Translations under genes and position numbers: made by a program
Notes under the pieces: generated by a model
What the model saw: the letters and a program-made list of their open reading frames with translations, nothing else
Database searches by the model: none
What the model was told of the DNA's origin: nothing
Source: a virus
Direction: 5' to 3' (one strand)
Length of the DNA: 42,462 nt
IMG/VR virus record: IMGVR_UViG_3300043433_000035
Span: 1 to 42,462 of that record
Shown here: in pieces, positions 8,030 to 14,842 of the stretch
Numbering within the stretch: the stretch's first letter is position 1
How the letters are laid out: every line of letters starts with the position of its first letter

Positions 8030-8265
8030 TGAAAACAATATTATCGCAAGAGTTTTGCAATCATCAAATTGCGAAAGTTCGGAAGAGAATAAAAATAATG
8101 GAATGGTTATTTTTGTATCGATGGTTATTTATCCGAAAAGTGAAAAAAGTTGGAGGGTTGTCAAATTCCCAAATTGAAAAATTAATACGTATGAATATAT
8201 TTGATTGTAAGTCCAGTCTTTTTATTATTAACGATATGTTTCGGATTGGGAAATCATATAAATGA
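8029..8265 (+). CDS. Small basic hypothetical protein
   Basis: This 78-residue, Lys/Arg-rich protein has an aromatic, hydrophobic stretch (WLFLYRWLFI) in the middle. Its start shares a base with the previous stop (TAATG) and its stop overlaps the nuclease start (ATGA). No family was recognised. It may be a DNA-binding or membrane-associated accessory protein, with no direct evidence for either. Confidence 0.65.
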   Translation: MKTILSQEFCNHQIAKVRKRIKIMEWLFLYRWLFIRKVKKVGGLSNSQIEKLIRMNIFDCKSSLFIINDMFRIGKSYK

Positions 8266-8750
8266 CACAATTAATACAATGGGCAACCCGTCATAATATT
8301 TCACATGTTGCACTGACCGAGTTACGGCAGATGTACGGTGTGGATAAAGAAACAGATCCACTTAACTGTGATAATGTTGGACAATCCGAAGCAACTTTAC
8401 AGAATGCTGTACGGATGGCGGCATCAATTAAGGGTTTGAGATTGTGGCGTAACAATGTGGGGGCTTGTAAAGATGTCACAGGTCGGGTTATTCGCTATGG
8501 TTTGATTAACGATTCGGCAGCAATCAATAAAAAATTAAAATCTCCCGACTTGGTTGGCATTCGCCCCGTGGTAGTCACAAGTGAAATGATAGGTCATACA
8601 ATCGGACAATTTACCGGTAGGGAGTGTAAAAAACCGGGATGGCACTACACAGGTACAGATAGAGAAAAAGCACAACTTGCATGTGGCGAGTTAATTTTAA
8701 GTTTAGGTGGTGATTGGGCTTTCATTGACAATCCTGTCAACATGGTATAA
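8262..8750 (+). CDS. VRR-NUC-like endonuclease
   Basis: This 162-residue protein probably acts on branched DNA. The VRR-NUC pattern is visible: GLRLWRNNVG, then SPDLVGIRP (catalytic Asp), GRECK (E-x-K-like) and a C-terminal AQLACGELIL segment followed by GGDWAFI. It lies between replication genes and just upstream of the regulator. The stop codon lies within the promoter at 8725-8753, so the operator is partly coded by its last codons (DNPVNMV). Confidence 0.85.
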   Translation: MTQLIQWATRHNISHVALTELRQMYGVDKETDPLNCDNVGQSEATLQNAVRMAASIKGLRLWRNNVGACKDVTGRVIRYGLINDSAAINKKLKSPDLVGIRPVVVTSEMIGHTIGQFTGRECKKPGWHYTGTDREKAQLACGELILSLGGDWAFIDNPVNMV

Positions 8751-8753
8751 TGT
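8725..8753 (+). promoter_or_regulatory. Operator-containing promoter for the TetR-like regulator and primase
   Basis: TTGACA (8725-8730) lies in the perfect palindrome TTGACA-atcc-TGTCAA (8725-8740). A consensus TATAAT (8746-8751) is 15 bp away, and TAATGT (8748-8753) gives the usual 17-bp spacing. It is the most symmetrical of the operators, which fits autoregulation by the product of 8787-9065. Confidence 0.75.
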
Positions 8754-8786
8754 GAGGAGTAATAACATCTAACAAGGTATAAAATT

Positions 8787-9065
8787 ATGACTGGTTGTAA
8801 AATTTTAGACGCTGCTATAGATATGGCGTTGGAGGTAGGTTTTAACAACGTGCGACGTGATGCAGTAGCACAACGTGCGGGTTGTGCTACTGGTATGGTT
8901 AATTATGTATACAAAAACATGGACGGTCTACGAACCGCAATCATGGAAGAAGCTATCGAATCTGAACACATTAGCATTATTGCTCAAGGGTTAGCACAGG
9001 GTGACCCAACAGCAATGTCAGCACCAGCAAGGCTTAAAAGTAAAGCATTAAGTGCGTTAATGTAA
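8787..9065 (+). CDS. TetR-like DNA-binding regulator (short)
   Basis: This 92-residue protein begins MTGCKILDAA, with AAGG upstream. Its first 60 residues have the TetR N-terminal pattern: helix 1 (ILDAAIDMALEVGFNNV), then a helix-turn-helix (RRDAVAQRAGCATGMVNYVYKNMDGL). The ligand-binding domain of TetR proteins is missing, so only a DNA-binding domain and a short tail remain. It follows the palindromic operator promoter and precedes the primase gene. Inference: it is the repressor of the eight similar operators in this genome, since TetR-type domains bind palindromes of this kind. Direct binding is untested. Confidence 0.8.
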   Translation: MTGCKILDAAIDMALEVGFNNVRRDAVAQRAGCATGMVNYVYKNMDGLRTAIMEEAIESEHISIIAQGLAQGDPTAMSAPARLKSKALSALM

Positions 9066-9088
9066 CTATTCATACAAGAGAGAAAACT

Positions 9089-11437
9089 ATGAAGATACTT
9101 CCCGCCGCGTTGGGGGCGTTGCTCCCCTACGCTCAATTTTTAATATATAAACTTGTCCCCTCTACGACCCGACAAGGTAAAACCGATAAATTACCTTGTG
9201 ACATTGATGGTAATATGGTGAATGCTCACGATAGCAAATACTGGTTAGACGCAGATACCGCCTGCAATGCGGCGACCCAGCGCGGTGATGAATGGGGTGT
9301 TGCGTTTGCATTAACTGATGATGACCCATTTTTTTTCATTGATATCGATAACGCGCTAACAGATGGTAAATGGTCGCAATGTGCAACGGAGTTGTGTACA
9401 TTGTTCGGCGGTGCAGCGGTCGAAGTATCACAGTCCCAAACCGGATTACACATCATTGGTCAGTTGTCAAGTTTTCCAGAACATTCATGTAAGAATACAA
9501 GCTACAATTTAGAATGTTACACATCTAAACGTTTTATAGCCTTAACGGGTATTAACGCAACTGGTGACGCCGGTACAAACCATGATGCGGCATTTAATGC
9601 TACCGTTGCCCGTTATTTTTCTGCTAGTGAGACTATCAACCTTGCAACATGGTCAACTGAACCTGTTGCGGCGAGTTGTCCGATTGTCGATGATGCACGA
9701 CTAATCGAAAAAGCATTAAAAACTACCAGCGCTGCGGGTGTGTTCGGTTCTCGTGCCACCTTTGCTGATTTGTGGACATGTAATATAGACGCACTAAGCG
9801 GTGCATATCCTGACGATGTACGGGAGTTTGACGCTTCCAGCGCTGACGCCGCACTTGCTCAGCATCTCGCATTCTGGACTGGTGGGCAGTGTGACCGTAT
9901 AGAGCGATTAATGCGTCAATCTGCACTTGTGCGCGATAAGTGGGATAGTCATAAATCATACATGCGACTGACAATAACTAACGCAGTTGCAAAATGTCGT
10001 AAATTTTACAATGTTGGTGCTAATATTGAAATTTTACCAAATAGCCCTACGCCTATTATGCGTAATGGTGGCGGTTATCAATTAATGCCGCCGACGCAGT
10101 TGATGGAACACTTTAAAGATTGCGTATATGTCGCCAGTAGTCACAGGGTGTTAACAGCGAAAGGTTTACTTTTAAAACCTGAGCAATTTAATGCAATGTA
10201 TGGTGGTTATAATTTCGCATTAGACGATGTAGATAAAACGACTAAAAAAGCATGGGAAGCATTTACAGAGTCCCAATGTATTAATTTCCCTAAAGCGGAC
10301 ACATTATCATTTCGCCCCGACTTACCAGAAAAGTGCATATATCTCGAGGATGGGGTGAGTGTAGTCAATACTTACACCCATATTGACATACCATCGATGG
10401 AAGGGGACGTCACACCGTTTTTAAATCATTTACATAAAAATTTACCCGTAGAACGTGATGCAACTATTTTAACATCGTTTATGGCAGCGTGCGTACAGTA
10501 TAAAGGAGTCAAGTTCCAATGGGCACCACTTATACAAGGTGTGCAAGGTAACGGTAAAACATTCTATACTAGATGTATTATACAGGCTGTAGGTCAACGT
10601 TATACGCACATGCCAGCAGCAGCCGAAATTGGGGAAAAATTTAACGCCTGGTTATTTGATAAGATATTTATAGGTGTTGAAGATATATATGTCCCAGAGC
10701 ATAAGTTGGAACTTTTGGAAGTTTTGAAACCTATGATCACAGGTGAAGTGTTGGCTAAACGGGCGATGCAGACAGACCAGACAATGCACCGAGTTTGTGC
10801 CAATTTCATTTTTAACAGTAATCACAAAAATGCTATTAAAAAGACACTTAACGATCGTCGTTTTGCAGTCTTTTACACAGCCCAACAGAACGCTGCTGAT
10901 TTGAAGCGCGATGGAATGGATGAAGCGTATTATGTAAATTTATATAAATGGTTTAAGCATCAAAACGGTTCTGCATACGTGACGAATTATTTGCAAAATT
11001 ATAAAATCCCAGATGAATTTAATCCTACCATAGGTGCACAGCGTGCACCAGTGACCAGTACAACCAATGAGGCGGTGAATGCATCATTGGGGGCAGTCGA
11101 ACAAGAAATAATGGAATCAATAGAAGAAGGTAAGGCAGGGTTTGCTGGCGGTTGGATAAGTTCTTTGGCTTTGGATAAATTAATAGATCGGATGAGAATG
11201 GAGCGACAAATACCACGGAATAAACGACGCGAATTGTTACGTTCGCTTGGTTACGATTGGCACCCAGCATTAAATAATGGACGTGTAAACGATGTTATTT
11301 TTTCCGAAAATGGAAAACCTCGTTTATACATAAAAGAAGGACATATACATCAAAATCTTACCCGCCCTGTAGAGGTGGTGAGGTTTTATCTCATGGCACA
11401 GGGTGTAGGGGTTGACGGATCAGTCAGGGTAATATAA
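9089..11437 (+). CDS. Primase-helicase (primpol-like domain plus SF3/DUF5906-like helicase)
   Basis: This 782-residue protein starts after GAGAG. The N-terminal part resembles an archaeo-eukaryotic-type primase/polymerase: FFFIDIDN near 83-88, SQSQTGLHIIGQ near 115 and ECYTSKRFIALTG. The C-terminal part is a helicase with Walker A GVQGNGKT (484-491), Walker B FIGVEDIY (about 526-533), a sensor-like ANFIFNSNH segment and an arginine finger region NDRRFAVF. It would prime and unwind DNA for the family B polymerase. It is the last large gene of the early block. Confidence 0.9.
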   Translation: MKILPAALGALLPYAQFLIYKLVPSTTRQGKTDKLPCDIDGNMVNAHDSKYWLDADTACNAATQRGDEWGVAFALTDDDPFFFIDIDNALTDGKWSQCATELCTLFGGAAVEVSQSQTGLHIIGQLSSFPEHSCKNTSYNLECYTSKRFIALTGINATGDAGTNHDAAFNATVARYFSASETINLATWSTEPVAASCPIVDDARLIEKALKTTSAAGVFGSRATFADLWTCNIDALSGAYPDDVREFDASSADAALAQHLAFWTGGQCDRIERLMRQSALVRDKWDSHKSYMRLTITNAVAKCRKFYNVGANIEILPNSPTPIMRNGGGYQLMPPTQLMEHFKDCVYVASSHRVLTAKGLLLKPEQFNAMYGGYNFALDDVDKTTKKAWEAFTESQCINFPKADTLSFRPDLPEKCIYLEDGVSVVNTYTHIDIPSMEGDVTPFLNHLHKNLPVERDATILTSFMAACVQYKGVKFQWAPLIQGVQGNGKTFYTRCIIQAVGQRYTHMPAAAEIGEKFNAWLFDKIFIGVEDIYVPEHKLELLEVLKPMITGEVLAKRAMQTDQTMHRVCANFIFNSNHKNAIKKTLNDRRFAVFYTAQQNAADLKRDGMDEAYYVNLYKWFKHQNGSAYVTNYLQNYKIPDEFNPTIGAQRAPVTSTTNEAVNASLGAVEQEIMESIEEGKAGFAGGWISSLALDKLIDRMRMERQIPRNKRRELLRSLGYDWHPALNNGRVNDVIFSENGKPRLYIKEGHIHQNLTRPVEVVRFYLMAQGVGVDGSVRVI

Positions 11438-11469
11438 TATAAATTATATTAAAAATGGAGGCGCGCGCA

Positions 11470-11586
11470 ATGCGAAATAGATATCCGGGTATATGTTACA
11501 AGTGTTTAAAACTTGTAGAAAAAAATACAGGTCGTTTCGAGAGACTGTTGGGAACGTGGAGAGTTATTCACGACAAATGCATCTAA
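11470..11586 (+). CDS. Small zinc-finger protein
   Basis: This 38-residue protein begins MRNRYPGICYKC after a GGAGG site. C9-x2-C12 and H34-x2-C37 form a likely zinc site. The pattern (YPGICYxC ... GxFER ... WRVIHDKC) is one seen in small phage proteins of unknown role. Its stop codon is the first base pair region of the terminator at 11586-11609. Too short for many gene finders, but the ribosome site and pattern are convincing. Confidence 0.75.
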   Translation: MRNRYPGICYKCLKLVEKNTGRFERLLGTWRVIHDKCI

Positions 11587-11609
11587 CCCGCCTTGAGCGG
11601 GTTTTATTA
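11586..11609 (+). terminator. Intrinsic terminator before the lysis genes
   Basis: The stem ACCCGC-cttga-GCGGGT is followed by TTTATTATTT. It closes the early operon and lies 15 nt before the endolysin start, so the endolysin would depend on readthrough or a promoter not seen here. Confidence 0.7.
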
Positions 11610-11624
11610 TTTGAGAGGTTTAAC

Positions 11625-12143
11625 ATGGGATCTAAGTTAAGCAAGGCTGTAACGGGGTTGATTTTGGCTGGGGCAAGTGCTGGGGCAATATTGTCACAAT
11701 TCTTAGATGAGAAAGAAGGGAACCGTACTACCTCTTATCAGGACGGGGTGGGTATATGGACAATATGTAGAGGATTGAAATATGTGGATGGTGTACCCGT
11801 CCAACCTGGCATGGTGTTAAGCGCTGAAAAATGTAATGAGTTAAATCAGATTGAAGCTGAAAAAACTATAGATTGGGTCAATCAGAATGTGCAAGTCAAA
11901 TTAACAGCGCCTCAAATTGCCGGAGTTGCCAGTTTTTGTCCGTATAACATCGGACCAAGTAAATGTCGCTCATCTACATTTTGGAAAAAATTAAATTATG
12001 GCGATATAGAGGGAGCATGTAACGAAATGAAACGTTGGGTGCATGACGGCGGTAAAGATTGCAGGTTGCGCGATAGTGGATGTTATGGGCAGGTTATTAG
12101 ACGCGATCAGGAGGCTGAACTATTATGTTGGGGAAATACATAA
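11625..12143 (+). CDS. SAR endolysin, glycoside hydrolase 24 (T4/P21-type lysozyme)
   Basis: This 172-residue muramidase cleaves peptidoglycan. The N-terminal signal-anchor-release segment (GLILAGASAGAILSQFL, about 11-27) is followed by the catalytic triad E31-x8-D40-x5-T46. ATG at 11625 follows GAGAGG. Reading from 11493 would pass through the terminator and lacks a ribosome site. Several cysteines (for example in ICRG, SFCP, KCRS) could support disulphide control. It overlaps the spanin start by 19 nt. Confidence 0.92.
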   Translation: MGSKLSKAVTGLILAGASAGAILSQFLDEKEGNRTTSYQDGVGIWTICRGLKYVDGVPVQPGMVLSAEKCNELNQIEAEKTIDWVNQNVQVKLTAPQIAGVASFCPYNIGPSKCRSSTFWKKLNYGDIEGACNEMKRWVHDGGKDCRLRDSGCYGQVIRRDQEAELLCWGNT

Positions 12144-12595
12144 TTATAGTAATAGTCACTTTGGTAATGACTACAGGTGGTGTTTTTTATATGAACACAA
12201 TGAAAACCACCGCTTACAATAGAGGATATGATGCAGCCATGGAAGTGGTGCGGGTTAATTCGCTGGATTTACTAACTCAACAACAGAGTAAAATTGACGA
12301 GGTAACTAAAGATGCTGAAAAACGTATTGATCAGGCTCATGCTGACGCTGCTGCTGCCAATGTTGTTTCTGACGGGCTGCGCAAAACCATTAGTAAATTC
12401 AATAGTCGCAGTAAAGGTTCCGATGCTTCAGGAGCAAGCCCGTCAGAAAGCGAGAAAATTAATATGCTCTCCGAGTTGCTCATCAGCGCTGACAAGAGAG
12501 CGGGAGCGCTGGCAGAGATTGCTGACGAGGCCATCGAGCGGGGATTAACATGCGAAAGGTCTTATGATGCTTTGTCTGCCGGCATGAAAAATTGA
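12125..12595 (+). CDS. Rz-like inner-membrane spanin (DUF2514-like)
   Basis: This 156-residue i-spanin has an N-terminal membrane segment (YIIIVIVTLVMTTGGVFYM) and a long periplasmic helical region (AYNRGYDAAMEV ... AEKRIDQAHADAAAAN ... LSELLISADKRAGALAEIADEAI). It works with the outer-membrane spanin coded within it to disrupt the outer membrane. GGAGG precedes the start. It is followed by the hairpin at 12590-12631. Confidence 0.85.
   Translation: MLGKYIIIVIVTLVMTTGGVFYMNTMKTTAYNRGYDAAMEVVRVNSLDLLTQQQSKIDEVTKDAEKRIDQAHADAAAANVVSDGLRKTISKFNSRSKGSDASGASPSESEKINMLSELLISADKRAGALAEIADEAIERGLTCERSYDALSAGMKN
12312..12548 (+). CDS. Rz1-like outer-membrane lipoprotein spanin, nested in Rz
   Basis: This 78-residue protein lies entirely inside the Rz-like gene in another frame. 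It has a signal peptide (MLKNVLIRLMLTLLLPMLF) and a lipobox LTGC ending at about C22, giving a mature lipoprotein of about 57 residues. Nested Rz1 genes are a known phage arrangement. GAGG lies upstream. Mature protein is less proline-rich than lambda Rz1. Confidence 0.85.
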   Translation: MLKNVLIRLMLTLLLPMLFLTGCAKPLVNSIVAVKVPMLQEQARQKARKLICSPSCSSALTRERERWQRLLTRPSSGD

Positions 12596-12631
12596 CATCC
12601 TCCCCACCATGAAGGATGGGGTTTTACGGAG
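12590..12631 (+). terminator. Terminator hairpin resembling an IS200/IS605 end
   Basis: TCCCCACC-atgaa-GGATGGGG followed by TTTTAC would end the lysis transcript. The string GACATCCTCCCC with GGATGGGGTTTTAC resembles the hairpin ends of IS605/IS1341-type elements. No transposase or matching second end was seen nearby. Confidence 0.6.
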
Positions 12632-12636
12632 CACAG

Positions 12637-12660
12637 AAAAAAAAGGCCGCCTAAGCGACC
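12637..12660 (-). terminator. Minus-strand intrinsic terminator
   Basis: In the minus-strand RNA GGUCGC-uuag-GCGGCC (one G-U pair) is followed by eight U. It lies 22 nt after the stop of 12682-12951 and ends that transcript, facing the lysis terminator. Confidence 0.75.
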
Positions 12661-12681
12661 TTCTTCATCAAGTGATGATGG

Positions 12682-12951
12682 TTATAATTTTTCAATATCC
12701 AAATCATATCCAAATTTTTCATTATTAATCAGCTCTCTATGAGCAATGACATGGACATCCTCTGGAAGACTATTAATCGTCCCCGTTTCGCCATTGCCAT
12801 ATTTTGTATGCATGCAGAATTTAAATCCAACTTCACTTTTTTCAATGAAAAACTGATATTCTTCATTGTCATTGCATGCTGTTTTCAATGTTGCCCAACT
12901 CGGCGCGTCATAAAAATCTTCTTTATTGCCTTTTATGTAATTGAATTCCAT
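12682..12951 (-). CDS. Hypothetical accessory protein
   Basis: This 89-residue acidic protein begins MEFNYIKGNKEDFYDAP, with AAGG upstream, and is followed by its own terminator. No family was recognised. No transmembrane segment or signal peptide is seen. Being a solitary minus-strand gene between late blocks, it looks like an added accessory gene. Confidence 0.7.
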   Translation of the reverse strand: MEFNYIKGNKEDFYDAPSWATLKTACNDNEEYQFFIEKSEVGFKFCMHTKYGNGETGTINSLPEDVHVIAHRELINNEKFGYDLDIEKL

Positions 12952-13365
12952 TATTTAACCTTGCTGAAGTTGTTTGGATGTGGTGCTGGGTGCCTCCCAG
13001 AGTCTTGTGGCGTTGACACACAAAACGGCAACTGATAAAAACCCGCAAAATAAATTTCAACGCTTACCCCATGCGCTAGCTGGATTCACCACAATGAAAA
13101 AGTAACTTTAATCATAAATCATTTTTTCATTATAATCTCCGTCTCTTCCAGAGTGTCAGGCTTTAACGACACGGCAGCCAACCATTTAATGGGTCAATAT
13201 CAAACCCTGTTTACATCATTCTGTACTGGTTCCATGCGCTGATTACCATATCAAAGTGACAATTTAGTCATGTGGGATGACTAACGCTAACATGGGTACA
13301 CATTGACGATGATGTACCGCCGATGCACTTACTGTGCTACTTGCACCTGCTAACTAACGAGCATT
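12952..13365. other. Intergenic stretch of about 414 bp without a recognised gene
   Basis: No reading frame with a ribosome site was found on either strand. It holds a hairpin-prone segment (CTGGGTGCCTCCCAG near 12988-13002), a TATAAT-containing AT-rich segment near 13130 and inverted pairs such as GGTACA/TGTACC near 13296-13319. It may contain a small RNA or be the remains of lost genes. Confidence 0.5.
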
Positions 13366-13542
13366 TTACAATAAAACGTATGGTAAACATAGTAGAACAT
13401 TTAAAAATACATACGTATTAATCACGTGTTTAAATTCAGGTATTATTATTCCCTGTGTTATAGACCACGCAAATGGTAATCCAATTAACATGATTGACAT
13501 TAAATAAACGCTACCAATTATGTAATATTTAAAAAACTTCAT
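13366..13542 (-). CDS. Small membrane protein with two predicted helices
   Basis: This 58-residue protein begins MKFFKYYIIG, with AGGTGG upstream. Two hydrophobic segments (IIGSVYLMSIMLIGLPFAW and VFLNVLLCLPYVLL) flank a short polar loop. It is transcribed from the operator-containing promoter at 13579-13607, which supports it being a real accessory gene. No family was recognised. Confidence 0.7.
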   Translation of the reverse strand: MKFFKYYIIGSVYLMSIMLIGLPFAWSITQGIIIPEFKHVINTYVFLNVLLCLPYVLL

Positions 13543-13578
13543 TTAATACCACCTATTGAGGTTTACTTGATATTGTTA

Positions 13579-13607
13579 ATATTATACTATACTGACGATA
13601 CTGTCAA
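13579..13607 (-). promoter_or_regulatory. Operator-containing promoter between two accessory genes
   Basis: On the minus strand TTGACA (13607-13602) is 17 bp from TAATAT (13584-13579) and 15 bp from TATAAT. The operator is TTGACAGTATCGTCAG. The plus-strand gene at 13627 starts 20 nt beyond. A weak plus-strand pair, TTGATA (13567-13572) with TATACT (13588-13593), overlaps the same site, so the repressor could control both genes. Confidence 0.65.
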
Positions 13608-13626
13608 TATAAATAAGGATACAACA

Positions 13627-13956
13627 ATGAAAAAATTAATTTTAATAATTTTTTTACTGCCAATTTCAGCCGCTGCAAAGGTTTGTGATGGTACCAGATT
13701 GTCCGATTATATGAACACAATGATACAAGAAGGGGTTACATGTGTCGTTCATTTGCAACGTTTTGGTACTGAAAGGATGTGGAATGGTGATGCATGTACG
13801 ACGATGAGAGACCAAATTGTACGCGCCGAACGTGAAAATAAACGATTAAAAGCTGACGGATGTACAAAATTATCAAATTATGATTCTGAAAAAATAGAAA
13901 CAGAATCTTACAATTTACAACGAAATTTGAAGTTGTATTTCGATGGTAAGCTATAA
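13627..13956 (+). CDS. Secreted hypothetical protein
   Basis: This 109-residue protein starts MKKLILIIFLLPISAAAKV, a clear signal peptide with cleavage after AAA. Four or more cysteines in the mature part (C40-like in VTCVV, DACTT, DGCTK and KVCDG) suggest disulphides in the periplasm. AAGG lies upstream. It may be a lysogenic-conversion-type or superinfection-exclusion protein, but that is inference from secretion and position only. Confidence 0.75.
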   Translation: MKKLILIIFLLPISAAAKVCDGTRLSDYMNTMIQEGVTCVVHLQRFGTERMWNGDACTTMRDQIVRAERENKRLKADGCTKLSNYDSEKIETESYNLQRNLKLYFDGKL

Positions 13957-13964
13957 ATCAGCAC

Positions 13965-13999
13965 ATTCCACTATGTTTCACACTTGAACATAGTGGAAT
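13965..13999. other. Perfect 13-bp hairpin without T-run
   Basis: ATTCCACTATGTT is repeated in inverted form as AACATAGTGGAAT, with a 9-nt loop. It follows the stop at 13956. Lack of a T-run argues against a classical terminator. It may stabilise an mRNA end or bind a protein. Confidence 0.55.
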
Positions 14000-14099
14000 A
14001 TCCTCCCCCGTAAGTCATATCTAGTGTAATATTCTATTTTGTTTATTTTTTGACCCGCGCTGTTATAAAGTACTAATTCTCCCCAATTTTACACCCGGT

Positions 14100-14381
14100 G
14101 GTGGGGGTGGTTCAGGGGTGGGATAACCACATGATTGCAATAAGAAATTCCGGAAATACCCCTGCATCCCTACACTTTCTCCCTATTCACGGCCGCTGAC
14201 TATATATCCCTATATTTATATATATATCCTATTATAATATTTATTAGGGGGTAAGGGGGTATACAATATAAGTAAAAGAAACATAAGGAGTTTTTCACAC
14301 CCCGAAGAAAAAATGCTGTATAGGGTGTACGGGGTATGAAATGTATGTTGGCGTTTCTGTCAGAACTGTGGCATTATCGCG
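14100..14381 (+). repeat. Duplicated intergenic element, copy 1 (before the terminase genes)
   Basis: About 280 bp are recognisably the same as 27910-28201. Shared blocks in order are ATAACCACATGA, AATTCCGGAAAT, CTATTCACGGC, a long A/T-only core, a G-rich block and a final 33 bp identical in both (14349-14381). C-rich blocks at 14157-14175 and 14297-14305 can pair with G-rich blocks at 14246-14263 and 14319-14337, giving alternative hairpins. The small-terminase start lies 33 nt beyond and has no ribosome site. No function is known to me. Confidence 0.75.
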
Positions 14382-14413
14382 ACATGTGATTATCATTGCG
14401 CGAGTTTAAAAAC

Positions 14414-14842
14414 ATGGCGGCTAAAAAAAATGAATTCGGGCTAACTGAAAAACAAGAAAAATTTGCCCAAGAATATATTCGATGTAAAAATGCTTCACAG
14501 GCATATCGTAATTCTTATAATGCCGAAACAATGTCACCCGCTGTTATTAACGTTAAGGCATGTGAAATTTTAAAGAAGGGTAAGATTGCGGTAAGAGTGA
14601 ATGAATTACGTGGCGAAATTAAAGAACGACATAATATAAGCGTGGATTCTCTTATTAAAGAATTAGAAGAAGCGAGACAAATTGCTTTATCTGCAATAAC
14701 ACCTCAAACAGGTGCGGCAGTTACAGCGACAATGGGTAAAGCTAAATTAACCGGGCTGGATAAACAAATTATAGAAATATCTGGCGAAATATCGACGCGT
14801 AAGGTTTTAAGTGATTTTTATGCAACCAACACTAAATCCTAA
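14414..14842 (+). CDS. terS: Terminase small subunit
   Basis: This 142-residue protein recognises phage DNA for packaging. It shows the terminase small subunit pattern: LTEKQEKFAQEYIRCKNAS, then AYRNSYN, AxxILKKGKIAVRVNELR, a helix-turn-helix layout. The start at ATG 14414 (MAAKKNEFG) fits the family better than the earlier frame start at 14396. There is no evident Shine-Dalgarno site. It overlaps the large subunit gene. Confidence 0.88.
   Translation: MAAKKNEFGLTEKQEKFAQEYIRCKNASQAYRNSYNAETMSPAVINVKACEILKKGKIAVRVNELRGEIKERHNISVDSLIKELEEARQIALSAITPQTGAAVTATMGKAKLTGLDKQIIEISGEISTRKVLSDFYATNTKS

Noticed and set aside
11493-11624. N-terminal extension of the endolysin
   Set aside because: It would be read through the terminator stem and overlaps the small zinc-finger gene; the SAR segment starts properly at 11625.
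12739-13035. Plus-strand reading frame of 98 codons
   Set aside because: It is antisense to the better-supported minus-strand gene 12682-12951, which has a ribosome site and terminator.
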